A DNA stretch of 64,000 bases, taken from Algoriphagus marincola DSM 16067 (lineage in GTDB: Bacteria > Bacteroidota > Bacteroidia > Cytophagales > Cyclobacteriaceae). A program made the translations under genes and the position numbers. Shown in pieces: positions 1 to 6,948 of this stretch (positions are counted from its first letter, which is position 1; each line of letters begins with the position of its first letter). The stretch is from NCBI RefSeq assembly GCF_000429405.1, contig NZ_AUBU01000001.1, positions 381,321 through 445,320 on the forward strand. Direction: 5' to 3'. Under the pieces are notes generated by a model, which saw only the letters and a program-made list of their open reading frames with translations, made no database searches and was not told the DNA's origin.

Positions 1-174
1 CTGCTTATTTCCTCGGGCTGCTTTTGCAATTGGCTTTCCATCTATAGGAGAAATATTGTCGAAATATTCTCCTGAGCTCGGGGCTACCCACTTGCCTCCT
101 ATGAAGTGGTCGTATTTTTCTTTCAGTTGAGGTCTTTCTACAGGCTGAGCCTGTGATAATGTCAGATTTTCCAT
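1..174 (-). CDS. Aldehyde dehydrogenase, N-terminal 58 codons (runs off the window)
   Basis: Reading the minus strand from an ATG at 174 gives an uninterrupted 58-residue frame to the window edge. It contains the segment FIGGKWVAPSSGEYFDNI followed by SPIDGKPIAK, the typical start of NAD(P)-dependent aldehyde dehydrogenases of the ExaC/AldB type, which oxidise aldehydes to acids in the cytoplasm. The catalytic Cys and Glu lie outside the window, so activity cannot be judged. The gene is divergent from an AraC-type regulator at 351, with 176 bp of AT-rich sequence between them; that regulator is the natural candidate for its control (inference). The family call is strong, the exact substrate is unknown. 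Confidence 0.85.
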   Translation of the reverse strand, partial: MENLTLSQAQPVERPQLKEKYDHFIGGKWVAPSSGEYFDNISPIDGKPIAKAARGNKQ

Positions 175-350
175 TTGTTAAAAGGTTATTTTTGGTTTAT
201 TCTCAAAATTCTTATTTATTCAAAATAAAAAATTGCACAGAATGATCACATCATGCACTTATATTGATATTTTGAAATAAAAAAGAAATTTCATTTGTCA
301 TTATATGTTAATATTTTTTTTTAATTTATTGATTATTAGAAAATTACCGA

Positions 351-1268
351 ATGTCCCAAAATAACTTCATTGCCGGTGTCCCTTGGAGAAATCCAAGAGA
401 TCTTAAGACTCTGGTTGAAAATCGAACTACCTATACACTCGACAGTTGCGAGCTAAATATTTTTGAAACGCATCAGGAAGCTTCCGATGTCAATCTTGTT
501 TTTGGGGATTTGGTCTTGACTACCATGCTGAAAGGCAAGAAGGTTATGCATTTATTTGACCGGCCTCGATTTGATTATTTGCCAGGGGAGTCTGTGATAG
601 TTCCTCCCAATGAAGTGATGAAGATTGATTTTCCTGAAGCACAATGGGATAATCCCACTCAGTGTATTGCTTTATCAATTTCCAAGGAGATGATAGAAAA
701 CACCTTCAATATGCTGAATGAGCGCTTGCCGGATAAGGTGTTGTCTCAAGAATGGGGCTTGGACCTGAGTTATTTCCATTTGATTAATACACAAGATCTC
801 TCTGAAATAATCAATCGTTTCATCAAAATTGGAGTAAAAGAGCGATCGAAAGAAAAGGATTTAATCGCCTCCCTTGCACTCAAAGAGCTTTTGATTCGAT
901 TAAATCAAACGCAAGCCCGTGAAATGCTTCAAAAGACTTACAAGGAGCTTTCATCTGGAAACAGGCTAGCACATGTCGTGGATTTTATCAAAAAAAATAT
1001 TAGAGAGAATCTCACGCTGGAGCAATTGGCTTCCCAAGCCTGTATGAGTAAAGCACATTTTGTACGGACCTTTAAGCAAGAACTTGGACAGACCCCCGTG
1101 GAATTCATCCTTTCTGAAAGGCTCAAGCTAGCACGATACTATTTGCAGATTGGGGGATTTCAGGTGAAAGAAGTAGCAGTCATGTCTGGATTCAATTCTA
1201 TCGGGTATTTCATTCGAGCGTTTAAGCAAGAATACGGTACCACTCCGAAATCTTTTCAAAAACAGTGA
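351..1268 (+). CDS. AraC-family transcriptional regulator
   Basis: 305 residues. The last ~100 (about 206-303) form a double helix-turn-helix AraC domain: LTLEQLASQACMSKAHFVRT is the first HTH, and VAVMSGFNSIGYFIRAFKQ followed by GTTPKSF is the conserved second helix and tail. The N-terminal ~190 residues look like a cupin-like effector-sensing domain of the type seen in regulators beside aldehyde dehydrogenases. It is divergent from the aldehyde dehydrogenase start at 174, so it probably activates that gene in response to an aldehyde or alcohol (inference from layout). The gene is followed by a 385-bp spacer with a hairpin terminator at 1407-1438. Confidence 0.9.
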   Translation: MSQNNFIAGVPWRNPRDLKTLVENRTTYTLDSCELNIFETHQEASDVNLVFGDLVLTTMLKGKKVMHLFDRPRFDYLPGESVIVPPNEVMKIDFPEAQWDNPTQCIALSISKEMIENTFNMLNERLPDKVLSQEWGLDLSYFHLINTQDLSEIINRFIKIGVKERSKEKDLIASLALKELLIRLNQTQAREMLQKTYKELSSGNRLAHVVDFIKKNIRENLTLEQLASQACMSKAHFVRTFKQELGQTPVEFILSERLKLARYYLQIGGFQVKEVAVMSGFNSIGYFIRAFKQEYGTTPKSFQKQ

Positions 1269-1406
1269 TTATATTTTCTCCTGTATTTGGTTATTTGTCA
1301 GCAATTTTTGTATGTTTAAGAAATTTTGGTGATTCAAAATTTAGTCTTATTGCCCAATCGCCGAAGTTTATTTGGTTTTACTTAATCAACAATAGACCCA
1401 TGAAAG

Positions 1407-1438
1407 AAGCCTGTTTTTAGAAACAGGCTTTCTTTTTT
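1407..1438 (+). terminator. Intrinsic terminator on the plus strand
   Basis: AAGCCTGTTT (1407-1416) pairs perfectly with AAACAGGCTT (1421-1430) around a TTAG loop, followed by a T-rich run to 1438. It lies 139 bp after the AraC stop codon, so it ends either that transcript or a separate small RNA. Confidence 0.75.
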
Positions 1439-1590
1439 ACTGAATATTGTATTTTATTTTGTTTGATTTATAAATACTGGTTTAAAATTCTACTCATTTT
1501 TTAAAATATTTTGCAGAAATAATAAATATAGGTGTATAAATACATCATGAATATTATTTTAATTTCTGAAGCTATTAATTCCCAAAACCA

Positions 1591-1622
1591 AAAAAACCTC
1601 TCCGAAAGCTCAGAGAGGTTTT
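1591..1622 (-). terminator. Intrinsic terminator of the peroxiredoxin gene
   Basis: AACCTCTC (1595-1602) pairs with GAGAGGTT (1613-1620). Read on the minus strand the hairpin is followed by a run of six T (1596-1591). It lies about 32 bp beyond the stop codon of the minus-strand peroxiredoxin gene. Confidence 0.8.
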
Positions 1623-1653
1623 ATCATCAATTAACCCTTTAATCCAAAAAATC

Positions 1654-2313
1654 TTAGTCTTTTGGCAGATTTTTCTTAGCTAAATAAAAATCTACCATTT
1701 CATAGTCACTCGCTTCTCGCTCTTGCATTTCAGCTACAGTCTTTGGTGGAGGGACGATTGCTTTTTCTCCAGGGGTCCAGTTCAATGGAAGCGCAACTTT
1801 ATGCTTGTCGGCCGTTTGCAAAGCAATCAATGCTCTTTTGATCTCATCCATATTTCTTCCCACATTGAGTGGATAGTACATGATCAACCTGATCTTTCCG
1901 GCAGGATCGATAAAGAAGACTGCACGAACTGCAGCAGTCTCGCTCTCACCAGGCTGAAGCATACCGTATAGCTTCGAAACACTCATGTCGATATCTGCGA
2001 TGATCGGAAACTCGAAAAGGACGCCGGTATTCTTTTTTACATTATTCACCCACGCAATGTGGGCGTGGATGGAATCAATACTCAATCCCACCAATTTGGT
2101 CTGATGCTCATCAAAGAATTTTTGGTCCAATGCAAATCCACTCATTTCAGTAGTACAAACCGGCGTAAAATCCGCTGGGTGAGAGAATAGAATGGTCCAG
2201 CTGTCTTTGATATATTCGGAAAACTTCATTTTTCCGGTAGTGGTCATCGCTTCAAAATCAGGAGCTAAATCTCCTATTCTCGGCATAGTTGGAATTTGAT
2301 TTTCTGTATCCAT
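1654..2313 (-). CDS. 1-Cys peroxiredoxin (Prx6 type)
   Basis: 219 residues. The active-site segment HPADFTPVCTTE places the peroxidatic Cys at residue 53 with the usual preceding Pro/Thr. The HPADFTPVCTTE signature and the long C-terminal arm (PPPKTVAEMQEREA) are typical of the Prx6 subfamily, which reduces hydrogen peroxide and organic peroxides in the cytosol and needs no second resolving Cys in the same chain. A TAnnTTTG promoter box (2343-2350) and a GTGA-N6-TCAC site (2373-2386) precede the start, which suggests control by the Crp/Fnr regulator encoded at 6310 (inference). A terminator follows at 1591-1622. Confidence 0.93.
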   Translation of the reverse strand: MDTENQIPTMPRIGDLAPDFEAMTTTGKMKFSEYIKDSWTILFSHPADFTPVCTTEMSGFALDQKFFDEHQTKLVGLSIDSIHAHIAWVNNVKKNTGVLFEFPIIADIDMSVSKLYGMLQPGESETAAVRAVFFIDPAGKIRLIMYYPLNVGRNMDEIKRALIALQTADKHKVALPLNWTPGEKAIVPPPKTVAEMQEREASDYEMVDFYLAKKNLPKD

Positions 2314-2342
2314 TATTAAATCGTTTTTGTTATTTGATAGAA

Positions 2343-2350
2343 CAAATCTA
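2343..2350 (-). promoter_or_regulatory. -7 promoter box TAGATTTG of the peroxiredoxin gene
   Basis: On the minus strand TAGATTTG matches the Bacteroidota sigma-ABfr -7 consensus TAnnTTTG at every fixed base. It ends 29 bp before the peroxiredoxin ATG. The centre of the GTGA-N6-TCAC site lies 36.5 bp upstream of the last G of the box, which would put the site near -41 from the transcription start, the class II activator position. Confidence 0.65.
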
Positions 2351-2372
2351 ACTCACTCCTTCCTCTCAGGAC

Positions 2373-2386
2373 GTGACCTTGGTCAC
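2373..2386 (-). promoter_or_regulatory. Crp/Fnr-type operator GTGA-N6-TCAC (site 1)
   Basis: The sequence GTGACCTTGGTCAC has perfect CRP-type half-sites GTGA and TCAC separated by six bases. It overlaps the 3' end of the cytochrome gene and is centred about 66 bp upstream of the peroxiredoxin start. Two more copies lie at 3519-3532 and 6269-6282. Confidence 0.65.
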
Positions 2387-2850
2387 CTCAAGCCGCCTGA
2401 TTTATTTTTTTTCTGATTGTCTTTTTCTATGTGCCATGCAGGATTTTCGATTTCGTTAGCGTAGATATAGCTCACTATTTTTTGTAGGTCTTCATTGGAC
2501 ACTGCGGGTTTTGGCATCAATCCAAAACGCTTGATTGGTCCTTTCATCAATGCCTTCTCCTCAGTTGGATTTTGGATGAATTCTATCATTGCTTTTTCAA
2601 AAGCAGCTTTTTCTGGATATGCTTCTAAGTAATGTTTTTTCATTCCCCAAAGTGGAGGAGCTATTATTTCATCATGAGACTTTGACTTGGGATTATGGCA
2701 GGCATAACAGTGTTTTTGAAGTAAAACCAAGCCTTCATCCGATATTAACTCTTCTCGAATGTCAATAGGAGAGCTGCGGAACTCTAAATAATTGGCCGGT
2801 ACTTCTGGGGTATTGACCAGTAATTGTAGAAGAAATAGTATAGAGATCAT
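2383..2850 (-). CDS. Small c-type cytochrome / haem-binding domain protein
   Basis: 155 residues with one CxxCH haem c attachment motif (CYACH, residues 48-52) after a hydrophobic N-terminus (ISILFLLQLLV) that probably acts as signal peptide or anchor. A Met in GLMPKP downstream is a plausible axial ligand. The fold should be a mono-haem cytochrome c acting in the periplasm as an electron carrier or sensor. Its start lies 3 bp after the stop of the DUF2202 gene, so the two are one operon, transcribed from a promoter with a Crp/Fnr-type site at 3519. The partner oxidase or donor is not known; the nearby bd oxidase uses quinol, not cytochrome c. Confidence 0.8.
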   Translation of the reverse strand: MISILFLLQLLVNTPEVPANYLEFRSSPIDIREELISDEGLVLLQKHCYACHNPKSKSHDEIIAPPLWGMKKHYLEAYPEKAAFEKAMIEFIQNPTEEKALMKGPIKRFGLMPKPAVSNEDLQKIVSYIYANEIENPAWHIEKDNQKKNKSGGLR

Positions 2851-2853
2851 AAA

Positions 2854-3465
2854 TTAGTTGGGTTGACAAGTGGTGTTGCTAGAGTTTACAATGCGATCAA
2901 ATTCTTCTATGGTGATATAGCTGGGGTTGTAGGTTACTCCTAGAGTAGTGGCTTGATTATAGAAGGCTCGCATGTGATTTTCTGAACCGCATTTGAGCTT
3001 TTCGTAAAGTTGAATCAACTCTGGCTTTTGAGTAGATGCAATAGCAAGTTGCAGGTCCAAAATATCCATATCCTCTATCAAAAGTCCGACTTTAGTAGCC
3101 TCCTCCAGTGAAATATCAACTTTGGATGTAAGCTCAGAATAAAGATTTTGAAGTGAGGTGTTGGTGAACTCTCCAAGTGAGATGCTTCCATCCAAAGGGT
3201 CTGACAGCTGATAAGCTCCCATTACTTGGAGGACGGAATTGATATGCTGGGTCTCGCTTCTGGATATATTTTGGAAAATCGAAACTCCATACTTTTCAAA
3301 TGCATAAGTATATACATCGTGGGCCAGTTTTTCTTCCTCCCGAGTAAAGAGAAGATCAGATAATTCGGCTTCAGAAAGACTTGTTTTAACGGCAGGATTT
3401 ATTTCTTCTTGGCATCCTACAATTGGCAGGATCAAAAAACCAAGGGCGTAGAGTAGCTTTTTCAT
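2854..3465 (-). CDS. DUF2202 ferritin-like lipoprotein
   Basis: 203 residues beginning with a lipoprotein signal (LGFLILPIVGCQ, lipidated Cys at 18). The rest matches the DUF2202 family, a four-helix ferritin-like fold: REEEKLAHDVYTYAFEKYG and a later SETQHINSVLQVM carry the Glu and His residues expected at a di-iron centre. The family's reaction is unknown; the fold suggests metal or redox chemistry at the cell envelope. The gene heads an operon with the c-type cytochrome 3 bp downstream, and a GTGA-N6-TCAC site is centred 60 bp upstream of its start. Confidence 0.82.
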   Translation of the reverse strand: MKKLLYALGFLILPIVGCQEEINPAVKTSLSEAELSDLLFTREEEKLAHDVYTYAFEKYGVSIFQNISRSETQHINSVLQVMGAYQLSDPLDGSISLGEFTNTSLQNLYSELTSKVDISLEEATKVGLLIEDMDILDLQLAIASTQKPELIQLYEKLKCGSENHMRAFYNQATTLGVTYNPSYITIEEFDRIVNSSNTTCQPN

Positions 3466-3488
3466 TTCCTCTTTTTTTTAAGGTGAAT

Positions 3489-3496
3489 GAAAATTC
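3489..3496 (-). promoter_or_regulatory. Weak -7-like box GAATTTTC upstream of the DUF2202 operon
   Basis: On the minus strand GAATTTTC keeps the A and TTT of TAnnTTTG but lacks the first T and the last G. It lies 36.5 bp from the centre of the operator at 3519-3532, the same spacing as in the peroxiredoxin promoter. A poor box at a fixed distance would fit an activator-dependent promoter, but the match is weak. Confidence 0.3.
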
Positions 3497-3518
3497 GCTA
3501 TATCCTCAGCTAAAATCA

Positions 3519-3532
3519 GTGATATTTCTCAC
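3519..3532 (-). promoter_or_regulatory. Crp/Fnr-type operator GTGA-N6-TCAC (site 2)
   Basis: GTGATATTTCTCAC lies in the 77-bp gap between the cydB stop and the DUF2202 start. Its centre is 60 bp upstream of the DUF2202 start. Like sites 1 and 3 it reads AGGTGA-N6-TCAC on the minus strand. Confidence 0.65.
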
Positions 3533-3542
3533 CTAGACTGAT

Positions 3543-4619
3543 TCAATAGCTGCTCTCATCCAGCTTCACTTTCCCCCGATAAGTCCAATAAATAATAATA
3601 GTGTAGGAGGCGACAAAAGGAAGCCCAAAAGCTGCCAAAATAGCCATGGTCTTGAGTGTGTACCCCGAGGATGCAGCATTGTAAATGTCCAGATTAAATG
3701 CAGGGTCTAGATTGGACACCATTAGATTAGGGAAAATTCCAAGAGCAAAAAGCATCACGATCGCTGCAATCATGCTACCAGAAGAAATAAAGGCCCATCC
3801 CTCACGACCTTTGGCCATCATCCGTGGGATATTCATGATGGCAAGAATATTCAAAAGTACAATGGTCCAAGCAAAAACAGAGATTAAGGTCTGATGATTT
3901 TCTACCAACTCATGTTTGTTGCCCGGAAGCTCTATTTGTCCAAAAGAAAAATTGGCGATCATCTCCGGCTTGAGGTAAAGTGTAAATCCTGAAAAAACCA
4001 GGTAAAACACCACAAAAATCCAATAGTTGACTTTGATCCAGCCTTGGATTTGCTTCTGCAAATCTCCTTCGGTTTTCATATTTAGGTAGATGCCTCCGTG
4101 CAGTGCAAACATAGACAGGGAGAAAAAACCTGCCATCAGGGAGTAGGGATTGAGTAGGTCAAAGAAATTACCCTGATACTCCATATCACTTCCTATCGGA
4201 AAGCCAATCACCACATTGCCGATGGCTATTCCGAAAAGTAATGCTGCTACAATAGATCCAAGGCTGAATCCCCAATCCCAGAAATTTCGCCAGCGGGGAT
4301 TTTCTTCTTTAGAGCGAAACTCGATGGAAACGGCCCGAAAAATCAAGGCAATGAGCAATAACATAAAGGGCAGATAAAAACCCGAAAATGCAGTCGCATA
4401 TACATTTGGGAAGGCAGCAAACAAAGCCCCTCCTGCAGTGATCAGCCAAACTTCATTTCCATCCCAAACTGGGCCGATGGCATTCATCATAATTCGACGG
4501 TTGTAGTCTCCTTTGCTTCGCAAGTGAAGAATACCAACGCCCAGATCGAATCCATCCAAAATCGCATAACCGATTAACAGTACGCCAACAAGTATGTACC
4601 AAACAATATTGTAATCCAT
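3543..4619 (-). CDS. cydB: Cytochrome bd quinol oxidase subunit II
   Basis: 358 residues from the ATG at 4619 (MDYNIVWYILVGVLLIGYAI). A longer frame to 4733 exists but lies inside cydA and has a non-hydrophobic, unlike-family sequence, so it was not used. The signatures GYAILDGFDLGVG, GPVWDGNEVWLITAGGALFAAFP and the repeated hydrophobic segments fit CydB, the integral-membrane partner of CydA in the high-affinity oxidase that reduces oxygen to water with quinol electrons. The start is only 2 bp beyond the cydA stop, so the two are translationally close. Confidence 0.96.
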   Translation of the reverse strand: MDYNIVWYILVGVLLIGYAILDGFDLGVGILHLRSKGDYNRRIMMNAIGPVWDGNEVWLITAGGALFAAFPNVYATAFSGFYLPFMLLLIALIFRAVSIEFRSKEENPRWRNFWDWGFSLGSIVAALLFGIAIGNVVIGFPIGSDMEYQGNFFDLLNPYSLMAGFFSLSMFALHGGIYLNMKTEGDLQKQIQGWIKVNYWIFVVFYLVFSGFTLYLKPEMIANFSFGQIELPGNKHELVENHQTLISVFAWTIVLLNILAIMNIPRMMAKGREGWAFISSGSMIAAIVMLFALGIFPNLMVSNLDPAFNLDIYNAASSGYTLKTMAILAAFGLPFVASYTIIIYWTYRGKVKLDESSY

Positions 4620-4621
4620 GA

Positions 4622-6013
4622 TCAATGAGGTTTTAGAGCGTCCATTCGTTCTGATTTCTTTTTGTAGCCAGCTTCTACTGTTGCCACGTGGTCTGGGCCA
4701 TGCTTGATCTCCCTGTCTAAGACGTAGAGCCAAACAAAGAATAAGAGAATGTAAACTAGGACGAAAAGAATTAATGATATCATGACTTCCGGTGCGGAAA
4801 TAGATTTGGAGACTCCTTCACTTGTCCTCAGCAGCCCTTGCACAATCCACGGTTGGCGACCACGTTCAGCTGAGACCCAACCCAACTGATTGGCCAATAC
4901 CGGGAGTGCTACGGCAGGAATGTAAAGTTTGATCAGCCAGGACCAACTAGGCGTAAAGAGCTTTTTCTTCCAAAGCAGGAACAAACTCAGTAAGGTCGCA
5001 GCGATAAATAGCATCCCTAATGCTACCATTAAGTGGTAACTCTGGAAAACTCCGTTTACTGCAGGCCAGTCTTCTTCGGGAAATTCTTCCAAGCCTTTGA
5101 CTTCCCCCTCAAAATCTCCATGAATCAAGAAACTTAGCATTCCAGGAATAGCAATTCCTGAGGTCTCACGAGTTTCGGGATCAGTCCAGCCTATCAGATA
5201 AAGCGGAGCATTTGATTGGGTTTCGTAAAGTCCTTCAAAGGCGGCGAGCTTCGCAGGTTGCCATTCATTGACGATTTTGGCGTGTTCGTGGCCAACAAAT
5301 GGCTGTGCCAAAGAGGCAATGGCTGCAAGCCCCAGTGCAATAGCGAAGGACTTTTTGGCAAATTCAACGTATTTATTTTTGATCAGGTAGTAAGCGGAGA
5401 CACTCAAAACCAAAAAGGCTCCCTGAATCCAAGCTCCCAAGATCACATGCGTAAAACGTACCATGGCAGAAGGATTGAAGACCATTTCCCAGAAATCCGT
5501 AATCACTGCTCGCCGAATTCCATAATCCACGACGATTTCATAAGCTACAGGTGTTTGTTGCCAGCTATTGGCAACTACGATCCAGAAGCCGGATAACATA
5601 CTACCTAGAGCCACCATGATGGTAGCAAAGAGGTGCATTCCCGGCTTTACCCGGTTCCAACCAAAAAGTAGAATAGCCAAGAAGCCTGACTCTAAGAAAA
5701 AGGCAAAAATCCCCTCAGCAGCCAATGGCGAACCGAAAATATCCCCGACAAATCTAGAATAGGTAGACCAATTGGTGCCAAACTCAAATTCCATCACGAT
5801 TCCGGATGCTACCCCTACCGAAAAATTAGCTGCAAAAATCTTGATCCAAAATCGCGTGATTTTTTCATAGATCTTCTTTTTGGTGATTAAGTAAAGCGAT
5901 TCATATATCACCAATAGCAGTCCCAGACCAATACTGAAAGGTGGGAAGATATAATGGAACATGATGGTGAAAGCAAACTGTATCCGCGAAAGCGTCTCTA
6001 CATCCCAGGTCAT
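4622..6013 (-). CDS. cydA: Cytochrome bd quinol oxidase subunit I
   Basis: 463 residues, shorter than the ~520 of E. coli CydA, consistent with the short Q-loop form. The N-terminus [20 protein letters not shown] carries the haem b595 ligand His20; [14 protein letters not shown] is the haem b558 His region; and the quinol-side motif [12 protein letters not shown] is intact. It is an inner-membrane quinol:oxygen oxidoreductase giving high-affinity, nitric-oxide- and peroxide-tolerant respiration. Its ATG overlaps the stop of the small upstream membrane protein (ATGA), and cydB follows after 2 bp. The likely promoter has a Crp/Fnr-type site at 6269-6282. Confidence 0.97.
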   Translation of the reverse strand: MTWDVETLSRIQFAFTIMFHYIFPPFSIGLGLLLVIYESLYLITKKKIYEKITRFWIKIFAANFSVGVASGIVMEFEFGTNWSTYSRFVGDIFGSPLAAEGIFAFFLESGFLAILLFGWNRVKPGMHLFATIMVALGSMLSGFWIVVANSWQQTPVAYEIVVDYGIRRAVITDFWEMVFNPSAMVRFTHVILGAWIQGAFLVLSVSAYYLIKNKYVEFAKKSFAIALGLAAIASLAQPFVGHEHAKIVNEWQPAKLAAFEGLYETQSNAPLYLIGWTDPETRETSGIAIPGMLSFLIHGDFEGEVKGLEEFPEEDWPAVNGVFQSYHLMVALGMLFIAATLLSLFLLWKKKLFTPSWSWLIKLYIPAVALPVLANQLGWVSAERGRQPWIVQGLLRTSEGVSKSISAPEVMISLILFVLVYILLFFVWLYVLDREIKHGPDHVATVEAGYKKKSERMDALKPH

Positions 6014-6210
6014 GATACTTGTTTTTTAGATTTCTTGTAAATGAGAAAAGTCGTCACGATAAATACGAGTCCGACAATGATTTTTAAAAGTTTACCTCCA
6101 TCAAAGCCTGCAATTTCACCTTCGAATGGAGGTATTTTTGAAATGATTCGGAAAAGTAACATAAGTCCTAGACCGAGGATAAAAAGTTGCTGAGCTTTGG
6201 ATTTAATCAT
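6010..6210 (-). CDS. Small membrane protein of 66 residues, first gene of the cyd operon
   Basis: From the ATG at 6210 the frame gives 66 residues with two hydrophobic segments (about 8-22 and 41-57) joined by a short polar loop containing IPPFEGEIAGFDGG and ending in a basic tail (YKKSKKQVS). Its TGA overlaps the cydA ATG, so translation is coupled. A longer frame to 6441 runs into the divergent regulator gene and was rejected. I do not recognise the family; it is longer than single-helix CydX/CydS subunits and unlike DUF4492. A role as accessory subunit or assembly factor of the bd oxidase is inferred from position only. Confidence 0.7.
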   Translation of the reverse strand: MIKSKAQQLFILGLGLMLLFRIISKIPPFEGEIAGFDGGKLLKIIVGLVFIVTTFLIYKKSKKQVS

Positions 6211-6239
6211 TTTCCAATTCGTTTTGAAGAAAACTTTCT

Positions 6240-6247
6240 CAAAAGTA
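6240..6247 (-). promoter_or_regulatory. -7 promoter box TACTTTTG of the cyd operon
   Basis: On the minus strand TACTTTTG matches TAnnTTTG at every fixed base. It ends 29 bp before the ATG of the small membrane protein at 6210, the same spacing as in the peroxiredoxin promoter, and its last G is 35.5 bp from the centre of the operator at 6269-6282. Confidence 0.65.
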
Positions 6248-6263
6248 CCTTTCGTAAAATACA

Positions 6264-6287
6264 AAAAGGTGATTGATGTCACCTTTT
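6264..6287. promoter_or_regulatory. Crp/Fnr-type operator, 9-bp inverted repeat (site 3)
   Basis: AAAAGGTGA (6264-6272) and TCACCTTTT (6279-6287) form a perfect inverted repeat around TTGATG, with the core GTGA-N6-TCAC at 6269-6282. It sits in the 99-bp divergent region, centred 65 bp upstream of the cyd operon start and about 34 bp upstream of the Crp/Fnr gene start. It is the strongest of three sites and suggests control of cyd and autoregulation. Confidence 0.75.
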
Positions 6288-6309
6288 CAATTAACAAAAA
6301 ATTTCGTTT

Positions 6310-6948
6310 ATGAAGAAGGAGATCGGTAATTATTTGAACTTCTGTTTTAAGGATTTTGAGCCGGAATTGAAAGAGGAAATTCTCGACTGTGCGGACTTGC
6401 TGGTACTTCCTGCCGATGATTTGATGATGGATATTGGCCAAAAAGTGGAGGTTATTCCTTTGATCGTTTCAGGTCAGGTCAAGGTATTTCGCGAAGATGA
6501 GGATGATCATGAATTATTTATGTACTACCTCGGCCCGGGAGAGGCTTGTGCCATTACCATGATCTGTTCCGCTCGTGAAGGCTATTCAAAAATAAAGGCT
6601 ATTCCAGAAGAAGAGACTACCGTTATTTCTGTACCTATCTCTAAGCTCGACGAGTGGATGCCAAAGTACAAGTCGTGGTACTATTTTGTGATGGATACCT
6701 ATCAGGATCGATTTGAAGAGTTACTGAAAGTGGTGGACGGGATTGCTTTTCATCGCATGGATGAGCGATTAATCGAGTACTTGGAGAAAAATGCCGAAGC
6801 CAGCCAAAGCAACTCCATTCACAAAACCCATCAGCAAATTGCACAGGAGCTGAACTCCAGCAGAGAGGTCATTACTCGTTTGCTCAAAAAACTGGAGCAG
6901 CGGGGAGTAGTGAAGGTGAATCGAAATCAGATACAACTGATCAGCTGA
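6310..6948 (+). CDS. Crp/Fnr-family transcriptional regulator
   Basis: 212 residues: N-terminal cyclic-nucleotide-binding-like beta-roll (about 20-110), a long dimer helix (about 115-145) and a winged HTH (about 150-212). The recognition helix reads SSREVITRLLKKLEQRG: R185, E186 and R190 have the spacing of E. coli CRP R180/E181/R185, which read GTGA. Cys are at 12, 27, 80 and 86; the FNR iron-sulfur spacing is absent, though redox sensing by these Cys cannot be excluded. It is divergent from the cyd operon and shares the operator at 6264-6287. The natural targets are cyd, the DUF2202/cytochrome operon, peroxiredoxin and itself (inference). Confidence 0.93.
   Translation: MKKEIGNYLNFCFKDFEPELKEEILDCADLLVLPADDLMMDIGQKVEVIPLIVSGQVKVFREDEDDHELFMYYLGPGEACAITMICSAREGYSKIKAIPEEETTVISVPISKLDEWMPKYKSWYYFVMDTYQDRFEELLKVVDGIAFHRMDERLIEYLEKNAEASQSNSIHKTHQQIAQELNSSREVITRLLKKLEQRGVVKVNRNQIQLIS

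Larger units (their letters stand above)
1269..1653. other. Intergenic spacer between AraC gene and peroxiredoxin gene
   Basis: This AT-rich spacer of 385 bp holds two hairpin terminators, one per strand (1407-1438 and 1591-1622). The stretch from about 1340 to 1440 could be a short independent transcript ending at the first hairpin. No supported ORF is present; the six-codon frame at 1400-1420 is inside the hairpin and is probably accidental. Confidence 0.6.

Noticed and set aside
1400..1420. Six-codon open frame ATG to TAG
   Set aside because: It lies inside the terminator stem; the codons arise from the hairpin sequence.
4620..4733. N-terminal extension of cydB
   Set aside because: It lies inside cydA, in another frame, with charged sequence unlike the CydB family; the ATG at 4619 gives the normal N-terminus.
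6211..6441. Extension of the 66-residue cyd protein gene upstream
   Set aside because: The extension runs across the shared operator and into the divergent regulator gene, and its residues are not membrane-like.
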